From positions 1 to 29,884 of IMG/VR virus record IMGVR_UViG_3300031658_000069: a stretch of 29,884 nucleotides of DNA; one strand, written 5' to 3'. Source of the stretch: a virus. Numbering within the stretch: the first letter of the stretch is position 1; each line of letters starts with the position of its first letter. The translations under genes were made by a program, and so were the position numbers. The notes under the pieces are model-generated. The model had not been told where the DNA came from, searched no databases, and saw nothing but the letters and a program-made list of their open reading frames with translations. Below, piece after piece: positions 23,677 to 29,884 of this stretch.

Positions 23677-24222
23677 GTGTATATTAAAAGTATTAATAGC
23701 TACTTCATAGAAAACCCCAAATGTGGTTCGCGTACTGTGGATTATGTTTTGAAGAGTATTTTCCCCGTTGACGATATGTCCCTTGAAGGGCATTTACCTT
23801 TTGAAGATGTAATAGGTAAAATACCTAAAGACGCCAAAATATACGGTGTAGTAAGGAATCCTCAAGATAGGCTGATTAGCGCGTTATTCATGTGGTGTAC
23901 CACCACGGCACAGGTAGATGAACATTTAAGAAGAGTGCTTGGAGGGATGAAAAGTAATGATCGATGTCTAGTCCATCATGTATACGGACCTCAAGTACGT
24001 TATGTTCCTAATTCTCCAAGGGTAAAGATTTTTACTTTTGAAAACTTAACCGCTCTCATTAGATTATTGGGGTGGAAGAAAGAAATACCCCAGCAAAATA
24101 AAGCGTTGGTTGGCCTGTCTGCAGAAGATGCGAAAAATAGACCATTATTTTCTGAAGTGTTAAATCTTTATAAAGATGATTTTTCTTTATATCAAAATAT
24201 CCGCCTAGCGGGAGGTCAATAA
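23677..24222 (+). CDS. Sulfotransferase (Sulfotransfer_2-like), copy 1
   Basis: A 181-residue protein whose GTG start (23677) directly follows the adhesin stop, with AGGGGA (23664-23669) as ribosome site. NPKCGSRT (13-20) is the PAPS 5'-phosphosulfate loop; VVRNPQDRLISAL (58-70) is the 3'-phosphate-binding motif with Arg60 and Ser68. His39 in EGHLPFEDV is placed like the catalytic histidine of carbohydrate sulfotransferases. It would move sulfate from PAPS to a sugar or protein hydroxyl. The family is normally longer, so it is compact but has all core motifs. It is AT-rich: the line 24121-24180 is 17/60 GC, against 33/60 at 9241-9300 in the portal gene. The substrate is unknown. Confidence 0.78.
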   Translation: MYIKSINSYFIENPKCGSRTVDYVLKSIFPVDDMSLEGHLPFEDVIGKIPKDAKIYGVVRNPQDRLISALFMWCTTTAQVDEHLRRVLGGMKSNDRCLVHHVYGPQVRYVPNSPRVKIFTFENLTALIRLLGWKKEIPQQNKALVGLSAEDAKNRPLFSEVLNLYKDDFSLYQNIRLAGGQ

Positions 24223-25352
24223 TGCCCAATTTATCTGGTAAGTGGACACAGTCACAAGTTTTATCTGCGGGCATAGCTTGGTATAAATTACCTGGTCCAC
24301 CAACCAGCGTTTCATCAGTTGCAGGAAATGCCAATGCAGTTGTTTCGTTCACTGCTCCCGCTGACTTAGGAATACCATCCGTTTATCAATACGTTGTCAC
24401 TGCAACGACTGGTGGTACCAGCGTAACTGGGACGGGATCATCATCTCCCATCACAATATCGCTGACCAATGGCCTCACCTACACGATTGTAATTCAGGCA
24501 CAAAACACCGCAGGATATAGCGCTTCTGCCTCAGGCGGATCAGTTTCCCCTGTTGGGCCACTGCAATACGCCTACACAACGGCGGGAACTTATACTTTTG
24601 TAGCTCCAACGAACCTAAGCCCATCTACCGTATCTGCTATAGCGGTGGGTGGCGGCGGCGCTGGATCAGCAGGTAGAGCTGGAGGTAACGGTAATGGCGG
24701 CGGCGGTGGCGGTTTAGGTTATGTTAATAACGTAAGTGTTTCTGGGGGGACTAGCTATACCGTTGTGGTTGGTGCCGTTGGGGGTAATAGCACTATAAGT
24801 TCATTTAGTCTAGCGGGTAATGGTCCTACCGGAACGTATAATGATACTGGCGGTACATACACAGGTGCTGCTGGTGGTGGTAACGGAGGTAACGGTGGTT
24901 ATAACGGTAGTCCTGGCGGAGGCGGAGCTGGCGGATATTCTGGCGGAGGCGGTACAGGTAGCGGTAAGGGTGGTACTGGCGCAGGATCAGGCTCTCCTGG
25001 CGGTGCTGGCGGTGGTGGAGTAGGAATATTAGGTCAAGGCTCTAATGGTGCTGGCGGTACAAGCTCTTATAGTGCCGGAACAGCTGGGCAGAATGGCGGC
25101 GGCGGCGGCGGCGGTGGTTCTTATAATGGTGCCGTAGGCGGCGGTGGTGGCGGGTCAGGCGGTAATAATGGCTCTAACTCCACAGGAACTATTGTCGGGG
25201 CTGCAGGTGGCGGCTATGGCGGAGGCGGAGGCGGTGGAGCCACGTCAGGTTTAGGAGCTGGTGGAGCAGGCACATCTGGTGCAGTTCGTATAATCTTTTC
25301 TACGTCTGGCATGTCAAGATCATTTCCATCTACAAATACAGGAGATTTATAA
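24222..25352 (+). CDS. Fibronectin-III plus polyglycine adhesin, copy 2
   Basis: A 376-residue paralogue of the protein at 22561. Order is the same: short lead, fibronectin-III domain (PGPPTSVSSVAGNANAVVSF, then GLTYTIVIQAQNTAGYSASA), AYTTAGTYTFVAPTNLSPST, glycine-rich domain, and ending VRIIFSTSGMSRSFPSTNTG. GGAGG precedes the ATG, which overlaps the sulfotransferase stop (TAATG). The adhesin copies differ mostly inside the glycine-rich loops, as expected for receptor-binding diversification. It probably offers an alternative or additional tip on the fibres. Confidence 0.78.
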   Translation: MPNLSGKWTQSQVLSAGIAWYKLPGPPTSVSSVAGNANAVVSFTAPADLGIPSVYQYVVTATTGGTSVTGTGSSSPITISLTNGLTYTIVIQAQNTAGYSASASGGSVSPVGPLQYAYTTAGTYTFVAPTNLSPSTVSAIAVGGGGAGSAGRAGGNGNGGGGGGLGYVNNVSVSGGTSYTVVVGAVGGNSTISSFSLAGNGPTGTYNDTGGTYTGAAGGGNGGNGGYNGSPGGGGAGGYSGGGGTGSGKGGTGAGSGSPGGAGGGGVGILGQGSNGAGGTSSYSAGTAGQNGGGGGGGGSYNGAVGGGGGGSGGNNGSNSTGTIVGAAGGGYGGGGGGGATSGLGAGGAGTSGAVRIIFSTSGMSRSFPSTNTGDL

Positions 25353-25795
25353 TGAAATGTTATATTAGAGTAGTAGACGGTGCTCCTCATGAACACCCAA
25401 TTGTTAAAGTTAATATGGAGCAGGCTTTCCCTGATATAGATCTTGATAACCTGCCGCCTGAATTTAATCAGTTTGTTCGGCTTGAGGCTCCAGCATTAGG
25501 CGTGTACGAGAAAAATCAGACCGTTTTTTATGAGCTTGTTGAGGGTATGGCCGGTACTTATACGGACGTATTTTCCTGCGAACAGATGACCACAGAAGAA
25601 ATAACGGCCAAACAGGACGTTGTTAAAGCTGAATGGGCTGTTTCCCCAAACTGGGCTTCTTGGACATTCAATGACGCCCTATGCACTTACGTTCCTCCTG
25701 TTCCAATGCCCGACGATGGTCTTTTATATGCATGGAGTGAAAGCACGCTGACTTGGGTTCAAGTTGACTATCCTTGGGATGGGGAGATTTCATAA
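25352..25795 (+). CDS. Putative fibre-assembly / fibre-associated protein
   Basis: A 147-residue protein coupled by TAATG on both sides. It starts MKCYIRVVDGAPHEHPIVKV and contains AFPDIDLDNLPPEFNQFVRL and a Trp-rich end (WASWTFNDALCTYVPPVPMP, then LTWVQVDYPWD). This type (MKxYI...PxEHPI...AFPDID..NLPP.F) is common beside glycine-rich adhesins in marine myo- and podoviruses and looks like a small chaperone or capping subunit of the tip. It sits between adhesin copies 2 and 3 and may serve one or both. Confidence 0.62.
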   Translation: MKCYIRVVDGAPHEHPIVKVNMEQAFPDIDLDNLPPEFNQFVRLEAPALGVYEKNQTVFYELVEGMAGTYTDVFSCEQMTTEEITAKQDVVKAEWAVSPNWASWTFNDALCTYVPPVPMPDDGLLYAWSESTLTWVQVDYPWDGEIS

Positions 25796-26757
25796 TGTCA
25801 ATTAAAGACTGGCCAGGTGGTGTTATATCAAATTCTCCAGTAGTTCCTGCAGGGCCGTATCAAACTGACGCGGCTTCTGGTATATGGACCTTAGATCAAG
25901 CTGCTGACTATGCTAAGCAGGGTATTTGGCCTGTGGCGGGGAGTGTCGCTCCAATGAATGTTGACTACCTATTAGTGGCTGGTGGCGCTGGCGGTGGTGG
26001 TGGCTATTACGGTGGTGGTGGTGGAGCTGGCGGCATGCAAACCAGTACTGTCAGTATTATAGTAGGTGCTACTTTCTCTATCAGTGTGGGTGGTGGCGGT
26101 GCTGGTGGTAATCATTACTCCCACGGAGCCCCTTGGCGCGGGACTAGCGGTACTAATTCTAGTATATCGGGTGGCGCATCTGCTTCCTCAACGGGCGGCG
26201 GTGGTGCTGGTGGTTATAAATCAGGCTATCAAACAGGTCTAAATGGTGGATCAGGTGGTGGATCAGCTAATGGAACCCCCGCAGGCGGCACAGGAGTAGT
26301 AGGGCAGGGCTATGCAGGTGGTGGTGGTGGGTCTTATGATAATAACGGCAGTGGTGGTGGTGGTGGTGGTGCGGTTGGTATAGCCCCACCTACTAGCAAT
26401 ACTGGTGGTTATGGTGGCGTTGGCCTATCTAACTCAATAATAGGTTCAGCAACTTATTATGCAGGCGGTGGTGGAGGTGCTTCACAGACAGGCACTGCTG
26501 CTGGTGGAAATGGTGGTGGTGGTAATGGCACCAGTCAATTCCATACAAATGGTGGTAATGGTACAGCAAACTCAGGCGGTGGTGCTGGCGGAATGAGAGG
26601 TGGTAATGCTGATGGCGGCACAGGAGGTTCTGGCGTTGTTATACTCCGTTACCCTGACTCTAACGGAACAGCCGCCTCAGTATCAGGTGCGACTTACTCT
26701 AACCCTACTGGCTACCATGTTTATAAGTTCAACGGCTCTGGTTCGATAACCTTCTAA
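25795..26757 (+). CDS. Glycine-rich adhesin, copy 3 (no fibronectin domain)
   Basis: A 320-residue protein starting at the ATG at 25795 (TAATG overlap; GGGGAG upstream). Residues 1-45 (SIKDWPGGVISNSPVVPAGP, then GIWTLDQAADYAKQGIWP) are the fibre-binding lead seen in many cyanophage-like structural proteins. VDYLLVAGGAGGGGG begins the glycine-rich domain, ending GGSGVVILRYPDSNGTA and a last strand (YHVYKFNGSGSITF). It lacks the fibronectin-III domain of copies 1 and 2, so it likely came from another source. It includes a perfect (GGT)7 tract at 26351-26371. Confidence 0.76.
   Translation: MSIKDWPGGVISNSPVVPAGPYQTDAASGIWTLDQAADYAKQGIWPVAGSVAPMNVDYLLVAGGAGGGGGYYGGGGGAGGMQTSTVSIIVGATFSISVGGGGAGGNHYSHGAPWRGTSGTNSSISGGASASSTGGGGAGGYKSGYQTGLNGGSGGGSANGTPAGGTGVVGQGYAGGGGGSYDNNGSGGGGGGAVGIAPPTSNTGGYGGVGLSNSIIGSATYYAGGGGGASQTGTAAGGNGGGGNGTSQFHTNGGNGTANSGGGAGGMRGGNADGGTGGSGVVILRYPDSNGTAASVSGATYSNPTGYHVYKFNGSGSITF
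26351..26371 (+). repeat. Perfect (GGT)7 microsatellite inside adhesin copy 3
   Basis: Twenty-one bases of uninterrupted GGT-phase repeat encode glycine. Because units are codons, slippage would change glycine number without breaking the frame. Similar shorter tracts occur in the other adhesins, for example GGC repeats near 25097-25112. This could diversify receptor-binding loops; no variation can be seen in one sequence. Confidence 0.8.
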
Positions 26758-27560
26758 TGGCTAATAAACTGGTGCTATTGGCAGGACTACCCCGAACTGG
26801 TTCCACGTTACTAGCGAATATACTTGCTCAGAATAGTAGATTCCATCTTGAAAGTAATTCGGGTCTATGTCAGTTGATGTGGGATATGCAGGAGTCATGT
26901 GATAGTAATTGTGTAGAACAGTTAACCGCTAACAACAAGCTAGAATCAGTAAGATCTAGCCTTGTTGGGGGGTTGCCAGATATTTATTACAAAGGGATTT
27001 CTGACAAGGTTATTTTTGATAAGTGTCGCCCGTGGGTGATGCCTGCAAATATAAAAATGGCCAAAGAATACATCTCTAAGGATATTAAAGCGATTGTTCT
27101 TGTTAGGCCTATAAATCAGATAATAAAGTCTTTCGCTAAGTTGCATTTTAAAAATGGTGGGGACGCCTCTATTTATAGTGAATTATTAGAGAATGATTTG
27201 GAAGTGGTGATGCGGTCATTTACAGCCACCTACTTAGCGGCAAAAGAAAAATACAGTAACTGTTTATTTGTATCTTACGATAGCATTGTTGAAGACACTG
27301 CAAACGTATTAAGAGAAATATACAGCTTCATTAATGAAGATAAATTTATACATGATGTTAATTCAGTTAGGCAGGTTATCAGTGAAGAGAAATCCACATA
27401 TAACCTAAAAAATATACATTCTATAAGAAATAAAGTTTCTAAAATTAAGAATGATATAGTCTTACCTGAGTGGGTTGAAGAAAAATGTCGCATCATGACT
27501 AACGCTCTTTACACAGAATTCAAGGGGATGAAAAATGGCTCACTTTGCGGAACTGAATAA
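26757..27560 (+). CDS. Sulfotransferase (Sulfotransfer_3-like), copy 2
   Basis: A 267-residue protein with the PAPS loop LAGLPRTGSTLLANIL (8-23) at the N-terminus and a 3'-phosphate-binding motif VLVRPINQIIKSFAKL (114-129) with Arg117 and Ser125. FDKCRPW (87-93) matches the DK-P segment often seen after the first helices. It shares no obvious similarity with the sulfotransferase at 23677 beyond these motifs, so the two arrived separately. The ATG overlaps the adhesin stop (TAATG) without a clear ribosome site. It is strongly AT-rich: the three lines 27241-27420 hold 50 G/C in 180 bases. Marine phages are known to carry this family near fibres; the substrate is not known. Confidence 0.83.
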   Translation: MANKLVLLAGLPRTGSTLLANILAQNSRFHLESNSGLCQLMWDMQESCDSNCVEQLTANNKLESVRSSLVGGLPDIYYKGISDKVIFDKCRPWVMPANIKMAKEYISKDIKAIVLVRPINQIIKSFAKLHFKNGGDASIYSELLENDLEVVMRSFTATYLAAKEKYSNCLFVSYDSIVEDTANVLREIYSFINEDKFIHDVNSVRQVISEEKSTYNLKNIHSIRNKVSKIKNDIVLPEWVEEKCRIMTNALYTEFKGMKNGSLCGTE

Positions 27561-27921
27561 TGATAACGTGGTTATTCGTGTCTTAGTGGTAAGAAATGAA
27601 GACATTTTAGACTCTAATGGAGACGAGTCTGAAGACGTTGGGGTCAGTTACTGCCAGGCACTTTTTAGCGGTAATTGGGTTCAGACCAGTTATAACCATA
27701 ATATCAGAAGAAAGTATGCTGAAATTGGCGGATATTATGATGAAAGTGCTAATGTATTTATTAGTTATAATCCTTATCCTAGCTGGATTCTTAACGAGAA
27801 TAGTGACTGGGAAGCGCCGCATAGCGCCCCTAGTGATGATAACCATTATCGGTGGGATGAATCTACGGTAGATTGGGAGCAGATACCTTATGATGAATTA
27901 CCTCCCGCATTGCAATCTTAG
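27535..27921 (+). CDS. Fibre-associated structural protein (MAHFAEL type)
   Basis: A 128-residue protein that overlaps the sulfotransferase by 26 bases, with GGGGATG just upstream of the ATG. MAHFAELNNDNVVIRVLVVR, then ILDSNGDESEDVGVSYC, NWVQTSYNHNIRRKYAEIGG and PYPSWILNENSDWEAP follow a pattern very common in cyanophages and other marine phages, where it is found in fibre or virion contexts, sometimes fused to fibres. It probably closes the fibre/adhesin module. The specific function is unknown. Confidence 0.68.
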   Translation: MAHFAELNNDNVVIRVLVVRNEDILDSNGDESEDVGVSYCQALFSGNWVQTSYNHNIRRKYAEIGGYYDESANVFISYNPYPSWILNENSDWEAPHSAPSDDNHYRWDESTVDWEQIPYDELPPALQS

Positions 27922-27930
27922 GGTGATACC

Positions 27931-27981
27931 GTGCTAGCTGCAATAAGCGCGTTAATCGGACCAGTTTATGCTAGCCGATAA
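27931..27981 (+). CDS. Possible 16-codon leader peptide before the holin-like gene
   Basis: GTG at 27931 with TTAGGGTGA upstream opens a 16-residue frame (M/VLAAISALIGPVYASR) that overlaps the start of the following gene by 14 bases. The holin-like gene's own ATG has only a weak site (CGGA), so translation of this short frame could drive it by coupling. Hydrophobic composition recalls the first residues of phage holins, so it may also be a decayed start. Tentative. Confidence 0.3.
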   Translation: MLAAISALIGPVYASR

Positions 27982-28168
27982 GCTGAACGATTTGCGCATA
28001 GTGCCTCGCGGTATGCTGATCGTATACATGGTGGTTTTTTACCAGGTGATTCAGTGGTTCATGGATTTGCCTGACCCTAGCATAGCCCAGGCAGGTCTTG
28101 TGTCAGTAGTAACAAGCGCAGGCGCGGCATGGTTCGGTTTATATGTCAGCACAGGAGTTAAGAAGTAA
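27968..28168 (+). CDS. Small holin-like membrane protein
   Basis: A 66-residue protein with two predicted membrane helices (about residues 13-35, GMLIVYMVVFYQVIQWFMDL, and 40-62, AGLVSVVTSAGAAWFGLYVS), a charged N-terminus and a basic end (VKK). Size, two helices and the short basic tail fit class II holins of podoviruses, which time lysis by opening the inner membrane. It is followed without gap (TAATG) by another membrane protein. No endolysin is visible in the window, so the lysis enzyme must lie elsewhere. Confidence 0.65.
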   Translation: MLADKLNDLRIVPRGMLIVYMVVFYQVIQWFMDLPDPSIAQAGLVSVVTSAGAAWFGLYVSTGVKK

Positions 28169-28626
28169 TGATTGCAAGTTTATTAGCGGTTATCACCTCA
28201 TCAACTGTGGGTGGTATTGTTGGCGGTGTATTTGGCTGGCTTAATAGGCGTGAAGATAGGATCGTCGGCTTACAGAATCAAACGCATGAATTAAGGATGA
28301 TTCAAGCTCGCGCCAACGCCGGGCAGCAAATATCAGAAGCTAGAGCCTTTGAAGAGTCACAGAAAACGGTGGGGTGGTTTGCTGCCGGTATTAAATCAGC
28401 AATAAGGCCGATTATTACCGGAGTACTTTACTGGTATGTATGGAAGTTTATAGTAGTGCTGCAAGACATTACCGGTGGTCTTGAAAGTATTGATCCCGTA
28501 GCAGCGCTAGCATTGTATGAAATGATTATGTTGTCCATTGTTAACTTGGCATCTATGGCAACTAGCTGGTGGTTTGCATCACGACCTAGCGGCGCGAACA
28601 CCATAGCAATTAGTAGAGAGAAATAA
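28168..28626 (+). CDS. Membrane protein, possible 3-TM holin/lysis protein
   Basis: A 152-residue protein: membrane helix 1 at residues 3-24 (LLAVITSSTVGGIVGGVFGW), a charged helical segment (30-65, HELRMIQARANAGQQISEAR), then an 'IRP' (79-81) leading into helix 2 (82-98) and helix 3 (115-136), ending in a short polar tail. This architecture with RP before the second helix is typical of a widespread marine phage membrane protein and of 3-TM holin families. AGGAG upstream and TAATG overlap tie it to the holin-like gene. It may be the true holin, with the 66-residue protein as partner or antiholin. Confidence 0.6.
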   Translation: MIASLLAVITSSTVGGIVGGVFGWLNRREDRIVGLQNQTHELRMIQARANAGQQISEARAFEESQKTVGWFAAGIKSAIRPIITGVLYWYVWKFIVVLQDITGGLESIDPVAALALYEMIMLSIVNLASMATSWWFASRPSGANTIAISREK

Positions 28627-28627
28627 T

Positions 28628-29260
28628 ATGAGCTACACGATGACTTACGACAGTCTCCTGGTAGATCTTCGCCGCTATTTAGAGCGAGGATTCACTGAGG
28701 CGAGCGATCAGATCGTATTTGATCAGCTTCCACGTTTAATTACGCTGGGAGAGCGCAGAATTGCTCGTGAGCTGAAGATAGAAGGCTTTATAAGGGCGGT
28801 GAATTTACCCCTTTCCATAGGTGTTTCAACGTATTTGAAGCCGGATAGGTGGCGAGATACCGCATCCATGAACATTGCTGGCACTTCATTGTTTTCCAGG
28901 TCTTACGAGTATTGCCGTAATTACTGGACAGATGAGTCCGAAACAGGTACTCCTGAGTTTTATGCTGATTATGACTATCAACATTGGCTAATCGTGCCCA
29001 CTCCTGCTGCTGCAAGCACCATGGAAATATTATACTATGAACAACCTGCACTGTTAGGCGATGATCTACAGAGTAATTGGCTGACAGAATACGCGCCAGA
29101 TGTACTATTATATGCTTCATTGTTAGAGGCGACTCCATTCTTGAAGAATGACGAGCGTGTTCCGATGTGGACGGGAATGTATGATCGGGCAGCGCAAGCG
29201 TTAAACGGCGAAGATCTGGCCAAGATTATGGACCGATCCGCACAAAGGAGTGAAGCATAA
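28628..29260 (+). CDS. Head-tail adaptor, SU10-like
   Basis: A 210-residue protein with N-terminal helices MTYDSLLVDLRRYLERGF and QLPRLITLGERRIARELKIE, a central beta region (INLPLSIGVSTYLKPDRW pattern, then GTPEFYADYDYQHWLIVPTP), and C-terminal helices (EYAPDVLLYASLLEATPFL, VPMWTGMYDRAAQALNGED). This is the layout of phage SU10/phAPEC8-type adaptor proteins that bind beneath the portal. It lies unusually far from the portal, behind the lysis genes, and a second adaptor-like protein is encoded at 17975. Its stop overlaps the next ATG (TAATG). Confidence 0.78.
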   Translation: MSYTMTYDSLLVDLRRYLERGFTEASDQIVFDQLPRLITLGERRIARELKIEGFIRAVNLPLSIGVSTYLKPDRWRDTASMNIAGTSLFSRSYEYCRNYWTDESETGTPEFYADYDYQHWLIVPTPAAASTMEILYYEQPALLGDDLQSNWLTEYAPDVLLYASLLEATPFLKNDERVPMWTGMYDRAAQALNGEDLAKIMDRSAQRSEA

Positions 29261-29884
29261 TGCCTAGTTATACCGATGTGTTTGGCGGCGCCAACATTTA
29301 TCCAAGCGAGATCAGCTACAGCGCTGTTGCCCTGAGCGCAGATATAACCCTAAGCTGGCCTGAAGAAACGTCAACAAACGTCAATCTCGCCACGCGAATA
29401 ATGGATGTAACCCCGGCTTCTGCCGGTTTTAGTATTATCCTTCCAGATGCTCAAAAAAGCGGAACAGGTAATACGATTCTTTTTAATAACAAGGGCTCTG
29501 ACATATTTACTGTCAAGAATGCTGGAGGTGTTCAAGTTGGCACTATCGCTGCTGGTCAGCTTTGGCAGGTCTATTTAACGGACAACACCACGACTAACGG
29601 TGTTTGGCAGCTTCTTCAGTACGGCGCAACAACTTCAAGCGCTAATGCTTCGGCTTTGGCTGGTACGGGCATTGTGGCCGTGGGTACGGTTCTTTCTCAG
29701 TCAGTGCCTATTACAGCGTTTAACTCCAATTACACTGCTGGCGATACTGACCGAGCCAGGATGTACAACTGGACTGGAGCTGGCGGTGTTCTAACGCTAC
29801 CAGATCCAACTGTTGTGGGAGATAACTGGTTCATTTACCTGCGTAACTCCGGTTCTGGCCAAGTTGCAGTTACTCCAACAGGTT
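29260..29884 (+). CDS. Phage structural/fibre protein (3' end beyond window)
   Basis: The open frame from the ATG at 29260 (TAATG, with AAAGGAG upstream at 29244-29250) encodes at least 208 residues. It begins MPSYTDVFGGANIYPSEISY and SAVALSADITLSWPEETSTN, then repeats two units of the form 'LATRIMDVTPASAGFSIILP' and 'ARMYNWTGAGGVLTLPDPTV', each followed by NTILFNN- or NWFIYLRN-type strands. This N-terminal type is familiar from marine podovirus tail or fibre proteins encoded beside the adaptor. The protein is cut by the window end, so total length and tip are unknown. Confidence 0.75.
   Translation, partial: MPSYTDVFGGANIYPSEISYSAVALSADITLSWPEETSTNVNLATRIMDVTPASAGFSIILPDAQKSGTGNTILFNNKGSDIFTVKNAGGVQVGTIAAGQLWQVYLTDNTTTNGVWQLLQYGATTSSANASALAGTGIVAVGTVLSQSVPITAFNSNYTAGDTDRARMYNWTGAGGVLTLPDPTVVGDNWFIYLRNSGSGQVAVTPTG

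Noticed and set aside
23138-23710. Two additional + strand frames (23138-23428 and 23471-23710) inside the first adhesin
   Set aside because: They are +1-frame readings of glycine-codon-rich DNA, giving artificial Val/Leu-rich proteins, without ribosome sites.
25774-25794. Upstream start for adhesin copy 3
   Set aside because: The seven extra codons lie in the end of the preceding gene; the ATG at 25795 has GGGGAG and a TAATG junction like its neighbours.
1-29884. tRNA or rRNA genes and insertion sequences
   Set aside because: Gaps are nearly all under 150 bases and none shows a cloverleaf or terminal inverted repeats with a transposase; nothing supportable was seen by eye.

Overview
This window looks like the late (structural) region, plus one edge of the replication region, of a tailed double-stranded DNA phage. 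It is most likely a lytic podovirus from a marine or aquatic environment infecting a Gram-negative bacterium. Evidence: one almost uninterrupted + strand cascade of small terminase, large terminase, portal, scaffold, HK97-type capsid, head-tail adaptors, fibres and holin-like genes; genes that touch or overlap (TAATG, ATGA); strong AAGGAG-type ribosome sites; and several proteins of types I recognise from marine phage genomes (phage GroES, phage sulfotransferases, glycine-rich fibre tips, the 'MAHFAEL' and 'TDVFGGANIYPSEI' proteins). No integrase, tape-measure gene, tRNA, RNA polymerase or endolysin is visible, so lifestyle and morphology are inferred. I cannot name the host.

Layout. 1-703 (minus strand): a Sak4-like recombination ATPase and the first codons of the next gene. 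704-826: a divergent control region with a 32-base inverted repeat. 827-3017: a small helix-turn-helix protein and a TOPRIM primase-helicase. 3018-3240: non-coding, with nine GGTACA/TGTACC half-sites (possible origin or operator) followed by an extended -10 promoter. 3241-5300: terminase subunits. 5313-8690: a very large multidomain protein. 8692-13691: portal, conserved small proteins, a GroES-like co-chaperonin and the scaffold. A second promoter near 13724 precedes 13770-15859, which encodes a conserved protein, a putative decoration protein and the major capsid protein. A strong terminator and a second structured RNA element (15871-15975) close that block.

15999-19287 holds virion proteins and a head-tail adaptor carrying an inserted beta domain. 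19287-22545 is a set of duplicated fibre and small beta-proteins. 22561-27921 is the most unusual part: three glycine-rich adhesin-like proteins alternate with two unrelated sulfotransferases and two fibre-associated proteins. 27931-28626 is a holin-like lysis pair. 28628-29884 encodes a second adaptor and the start of another structural or fibre protein, cut by the window end.

How it fits together: the primase-helicase and Sak4 ATPase act in replication and recombination. The terminase packages DNA through the portal into a capsid built from scaffold and capsid protein, possibly helped by the phage GroES. Adaptors join the tail, and the fibre/adhesin cassette sets host range. The sulfotransferases, which are clearly AT-richer than the head genes, are embedded in that cassette and may modify a host surface glycan or the adhesins themselves; this is inference.
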